Assembly (NCBI GenBank): GCA_037893225.1
Contig: JAZGUH010000369.1
Span: 62,001-126,000 of the forward strand
DNA length: 64,000 nucleotides
Reading direction: 5' to 3'
DNA from: Hippasteria phrygiana
Lineage: Eukaryota; Echinodermata; Asteroidea; Valvatida; Goniasteridae
Positions 62,046 to 64,000 of the stretch are shown here, one piece after another. Under the pieces are notes generated by a model that did not search any database, was not told where the DNA came from, and saw only the letters and a program-made list of their open reading frames with translations. The translations under genes and the position numbers were made by a program. Every line of letters starts with the position of its first letter. The stretch's first letter is position 1.

Positions 62046-64000
62046 TCATACCCTAGGGAATTTGACAGGCATGGAGCAATAAATAGAAGGTAATATGCAC
62101 ACAGATGGTGGCCGGGAAGAAAATAAACATTGCGAGGTTTGAATTTTCTCCACAAGTGTTAACTCTAAGAAGCCGCCGATAATTGCAACATGTAGCGCCA
62201 GATCTAAGCTATCCATACATGTCAAAATTACTGAATTTGGTTGATATTTCATGCAATTATGAATGAGTAAAGCAAGTCATACCCCAGGGAATTTGACAGG
62301 CATGGAGCAATAAATAAAAGGTAATCTGCACACAGATGGAGGCCGGGAAGAAAATAAACATTGCGAGGTTTGAATTTTCTCCACAAGTGTTAACTCTAAG
62401 AAGCCGCCGATAATTGCAACATGTAGCGCCAGATCTAAGCTATCCATACATGTCAAAATTACTGAATTTGGTTGATATTTCATGCAATTATGAATGAGTA
62501 AAGCAAGTCCATACCCCAGGGAATTTGACATGCATGGAGCAATAAATAGACGGTAACATGTACACAGATGTTGGCCGGAAAGAAAATAAACATTGCGAGG
62601 TTTGAATTTTCTCCACAAGTTTTAACTCTAAGAAGCCGCCGATAATTGCAACATGTAGCGCCAGATCTAAGCTATCCATACATGTCAAAATTACTGAATT
62701 TGGTTGATATTTCATGCAATTATGAATGAGTAAAGCAAGTCCATACCCCAGGGAATTTGACATGCATGGAGCAATAAATAGACGGTAACATGTACACAGA
62801 TGTTGGCCGGAAAGAAAATAAACATTGCGAGGTTTGAATTTTCTCCACAAGTTTTAACTCTAAGAAGCCGCCGATAATTGCAACATGTAGCGCCAGATCT
62901 AAGCTATCCATACATGTCAAAATTACTGAATTTGGTTGATATTTCATGCAATTATAAATGAGTAAAGCAAGTCATACCCCAGGGAATTTGACAGGCATGG
63001 AGCAATAAATAAAAGGTAATCTGCACACAGATGGAGGCCGGGAAGAAAATAAACATTGCGAGGTTTGAATTTTCTCCACAAGTGTTAACTCTAAGAAGCC
63101 GCCGATAATTGCAACATGTAGCGCCAGATCTAAGCTATCCATACATGTCAAAATTACTGAATTTGGTTGATATTTCATGCAATTATGAATGAGTAAAGCA
63201 AGTCATACCCTAGGGAATTTGACAGGCATGGAGCAATAAATAGAAGGTAATATGCACACAGATGTTGGCCGGAAAGAAAATAAACATTGCGAGGTTTGAA
63301 TTTTCTCCACAAGTTTTAACTCTAAGAAGCCGCCGATAATTGCAACATGTAGCGCCAGATCTAAGCTATCCATACATGTCAAAATTACTGAATTTGGTTG
63401 ATATTTCATGCAATTATGAATGAGTAAAGCAAGTCATACCCCAGGGAATTTGACAGGCATGGAGCAATAAATAAAAGGTAATCTGCACACAGATGGAGGC
63501 CGGAAAGAAAATAAACATTGCGAGGTTTGAATTTTCTCCACAAGTGTTAACTCTAAGAAGCCGCCGATAATTGCAACATGTAGCGCCAGATCTAAGCTAT
63601 CCATACATGTCAAAATTACTGAATTTGGTTGATATTTCATGCAATTATGAATGAGTAAAGCAAGTCATACCCCAGGGAATTTGACAGGCATGGAGCAATA
63701 AATAGAAGGTAATATGCACACAGATGTTGGCCGGAAAGAAAATAAACATTGCGAGGTTTGAATTTTCTCCACAAGTTTTAACTCTAAGAAGCCGCCGATA
63801 ATTGCAACATGTAGCGCCAGATCTAAGCTATCCATACATGTCAAAATTACTGAATTTGGTTGATATTTCATGCAATTATGAATGAGTAAAGCAAGTCCAT
63901 ACCCCAGGGAATTTGACAGGCATGGAGCAATAAATAGAAGGTAATATGCACACAGATGTTGGCCGGAAAGAAAATAAACATTGCGAGGTTTGAATTTTCT
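62046..64000 (+). repeat. 30-monomer HOR, partial copy 3
   Basis: The order is hybrid-B, A, F, F, A, D, A, D2, and a partial 232-bp unit from 63896. It follows the start of the 30-mer, with a second F inserted at 62740. The first monomer (62046) has tagaagg and taatatgcac, with ggtgg and gtgttaactc. Private features are attataaatgag near 62955 and ggagg joined to ccggaaag at 63434. The window ends inside the last monomer. Confidence 0.9.

Larger units (their letters stand above)
1..64000 (+). repeat. Satellite DNA array, 231-bp monomer, about 277 copies
   Basis: The same sequence recurs every 231 or 232 bases from the first to the last base, always in one orientation. Anchor motifs such as gccgccgataattgc, agatctaagct and gcaattatgaatgag recur in every monomer apart from rare point changes. 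Monomers differ at roughly sixteen recurrent positions that define types A to H, and these types are arranged in higher-order repeats. No foreign insertion, inversion or unique spacer is seen. The common monomer has about 39% G+C. Such arrays in eukaryotes are usually heterochromatic and often centromeric; that location is inference. I do not recognise the monomer as a named satellite family. Nothing in the window suggests a protein-coding or prokaryotic context. Confidence 0.98.

Noticed and set aside
2171..63000. Longer minus-strand ORFs of 108-122 codons
   Set aside because: They arise where a 232-bp monomer shifts the frame so that a second frame of one unit runs into the open frame of the next, mostly from a TTG start. 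They are junction artefacts of the satellite, not genes.
92..64000. Minus-strand ORFs of 68 or 75 codons in every monomer
   Set aside because: The monomer length is a multiple of three and one minus-strand frame happens to be open between an ATG and a TGA 207 bases on, so the same ORF repeats hundreds of times. Most differences between monomer types in this frame change the amino acid (LT/LK, SSRPP/SFRPT, RLPF/ILPY), and stop positions move with a one-base indel, so there is no sign of coding constraint. No domain is recognisable.
1..64000. CRISPR array
   Set aside because: Repeats are directly abutting with no unique spacers, the unit is 231 bp, and there are no cas genes. This is tandem satellite DNA.
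1..64000. Transposable element, LTR or rDNA spacer
   Set aside because: No terminal repeats, target-site duplications, reverse transcriptase, transposase or rRNA sequence is visible, and periodicity is unbroken throughout.

Overview
The whole 64 kb window is one uninterrupted head-to-tail tandem array: satellite DNA with a 231-bp monomer (about 39% G+C in the common type, counted by hand) present in about 277 copies, all in the same orientation. I see no unique sequence, no transposable element, no RNA gene and no credible protein-coding gene. An array this long and homogeneous is typical of constitutive heterochromatin in a eukaryote (centromeric, pericentromeric, subtelomeric or a heterochromatic knob). 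I do not recognise the monomer and cannot name the species or the chromosomal location from sequence alone.

I number a monomer from the t of the gtcatac motif (window position 92 is monomer position 1). Most monomers fall into a few types. A is the reference. A' has 64T. B has 9T, 41T, 64T (B' also 42T). C has 9T, 41T, 50A, 63T, 64T, 71A, 113T. D is C with 41G, and some D copies add 156A. D2 is D with 9C. E is D plus 59T, 118A, 153T. F has a one-base C insertion (gtccatac, 232 bp) plus 23T, 41G, 43C, 49C, 50A, 53T and the C-like tail. G has the insertion plus 41G, 64T. H has the insertion plus 64T. A* has 63A.

These types are ordered into nested higher-order repeats (HORs). Layout: 92-2170 alternating A-B-A-C; 2171-4948 D/G/H/E/F block; 4949-9338 A/B/C domain with one stray F; 9339-16730 two copies of a 16-monomer HOR (3,696 bp); 16731-19272 transition; 19273-24360 two copies of an 11-monomer HOR (2,544 bp); 24592-26905 a 10-monomer relative; 26906-28987 the first 9-monomer HOR (2,082 bp); 28988-33152 mosaic; 33153-39398 three 9-mers in tandem; 39399-40553 an extra 5-mer; 40554-42635 a fifth 9-mer; 42636-48185 mosaic; 48186-64000 a 30-monomer HOR (6,930 bp; two full copies and the start of a third) whose core holds the most divergent monomers in the window.

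The pattern fits repeated unequal exchange and gene conversion: segments of 3 to 30 monomers amplified at different times, hybrid monomers at exchange points, and private mutations copied along with their blocks. The regular 68-codon minus-strand ORFs and their 113-122 codon extensions are by-products of a period divisible by three and of the 231/232 length switch. I do not annotate them as genes.
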